From Methylobacterium mesophilicum SR1.6/6 (GTDB lineage: Bacteria > Pseudomonadota > Alphaproteobacteria > Rhizobiales > Beijerinckiaceae), in contig NZ_CP043538.1 of NCBI RefSeq assembly GCF_000364445.2, positions 1,123,612 to 1,187,611 of the forward strand: a stretch of DNA of 64,000 nt. Reading direction: 5' to 3'. The translations under genes and the position numbers were made by a program. Shown here one piece after another: positions 63,326 through 64,000 of this stretch (position 1 is the stretch's first letter; each line of letters opens with the position of its first letter). The notes under the pieces were generated by a model, which was not told where the DNA came from, did no database searches, and saw nothing but the letters and a program-made list of their open reading frames with translations.

Positions 63326-64000
63326 TCAGGCGCTCCTGCGGAACAGGATCAGGGCCGGCAGGGCGGCCAGCAGCAGCAGCCAGCGCCCGAGATCCGCGTA
63401 GGCCAGCACCCCGTAGCCGCCGGCCGCGAGGTGCTGCGCGAGACCGGCGCCGACCGCGTCGAGCACCGGGCCCGGGGTCGCGATGTCGGCGACCGTGCCG
63501 CCGCCGGCCCGTGCGAGGGCGTCGAGGGCGGTCCGGTCAGGCTTCGGCGCGCCGGGCGGGAGCGGCTTGTCGGCGGGGACGAACAGCGCCTGGAGGCGCC
63601 AGCCCTGCTGGGCGATGGCCCGCGCCTCGCGGGTGGCGGCCTCGCCGATGCCGTCGCCGTCGCTGATCAGCACCACGTCGGCCGCCACCACGTTGGCCTC
63701 CGCCAGCGTGCGGCGGGCGAGCGCGAGACCCCGCTCGGGATGCGTGCCGCGGTCCGGCACCGTGTCGGCGTCGAGGGCGAACAGGGTGGTGCCGAGGCTG
63801 TCGCGGTCGGTGGTGGGGGAGGCGGCGAGATAGGCGTCGCCCGCGTAGACCACGAGCGACACGGCCCGGGTGCCGGCGGCCTCGGCGACCGCGGCGGCGG
63901 CCTGCCGGACGCCCAGGAGGTTGCCGCCCTCCGTGACCGAGCGGGAGAGATCGACGACGATCACGGTCTCGTCGAGGTTGCGGTAGGTCCGCCCGTCCGC
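63326..64000 (-). CDS. batB: BatB-like VWA-domain protein (5' end missing)
   Basis: Partial von Willebrand factor A domain protein, open at the right edge; 224 residues are seen. The MIDAS metal motif DLSRS is in TVIVVDLSRSVTEGGNLLG. It is followed by AVSLVVYAGDAYLAASPTTD, VVLISDGDGIGEAATREARA and a final membrane helix (YADLGRWLLLLAALPALILF). This order (VWA then one C-terminal helix) fits the Bat family of aerotolerance operons. It ends 13 bases before batC, in one operon with batC and batD; moxR/batA would lie beyond the edge. Confidence 0.85.
   Translation of the reverse strand, partial: ADGRTYRNLDETVIVVDLSRSVTEGGNLLGVRQAAAAVAEAAGTRAVSLVVYAGDAYLAASPTTDRDSLGTTLFALDADTVPDRGTHPERGLALARRTLAEANVVAADVVLISDGDGIGEAATREARAIAQQGWRLQALFVPADKPLPPGAPKPDRTALDALARAGGGTVADIATPGPVLDAVGAGLAQHLAAGGYGVLAYADLGRWLLLLAALPALILFRRSA

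Overview
The window is high-GC DNA with dense coding and classic alphaproteobacterial gene clusters (pal-cpoB-tilS-ftsH-glmM, hemE/hemJ/rho, maf/aroE/coaE/dnaQ, hisS/hisZ/hisG, batBCD). Omp25-like beta-barrels, an NdvA-type glucan exporter and the palindromic intergenic repeats point to the Hyphomicrobiales, most probably Methylobacterium/Methylorubrum. The genus is an inference. I see no tRNA, rRNA, CRISPR array, insertion sequence or prophage. Mobile-type sequence is limited to small palindromic repeats.

Layout. 1-3.8 kb: partial yejE-type permease, DUF4112 protein, aminotransferase. 4.1-13.8 kb: a four-gene RND efflux operon (adaptor, two MdtB/MdtC-type pumps, NodT-type outer-membrane lipoprotein) with a parS-like palindrome in the last gene's first codons. 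14-18.2 kb: SHOCT protein, nitroreductase, a divergent GSCFA/WcbI pair, a single-domain response regulator. 18.6-26.4 kb: pal-cpoB-tilS-ftsH, a TauE-type transporter and glmM. 27-30 kb: two beta-barrel proteins, the first behind a full CtrA box, then an HNH protein. 30.7-41.2 kb: MscS channel, CAP lipoprotein, glucan ABC exporter, MarR/OmpR regulator pair, hydratase, HAD hydrolase, PHB-depolymerase-type esterase. 41.4-48.1 kb (minus): rho, maf, CDF transporter, aroE, coaE, SDR, dnaQ. 48.5-55.2 kb: DUF3429, hisS, a frameshifted histidine phosphatase, hisZ-hisG. 55.5-57.6 kb (minus): LprI-like protein, hemJ, hemE. 57.6-58.1 kb: non-coding hemE/ppsR interval. 58.1-64 kb: PPDK regulator, fluoride riboswitch with crcB, an unknown protein, EF-hand protein, batD-batC-batB running off the right edge.

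The most important region is 57601-58087. The divergent hemE / DUF299 (RP001-type) pair is the setting of the Caulobacter and Rickettsia chromosomal origins. The interval holds a perfect TTAA-N7-TTAA CtrA box, ten GANTC (CcrM) sites in 487 bp, a near-consensus DnaA box and an AT-rich tract. I propose it as the chromosomal replication origin. A parS-like palindrome 45 kb away and the remodelled origin-proximal gene order (maf-aroE-coaE-dnaQ beside rho, with foreign genes inserted) fit an origin-proximal window.

The efflux operon, Pal/CpoB, FtsH, GlmM, glucan exporter, beta-barrels and MscS channel make much of the window concerned with the cell envelope. The rest is housekeeping (histidine, heme, shikimate and CoA synthesis; transcription termination; proofreading).
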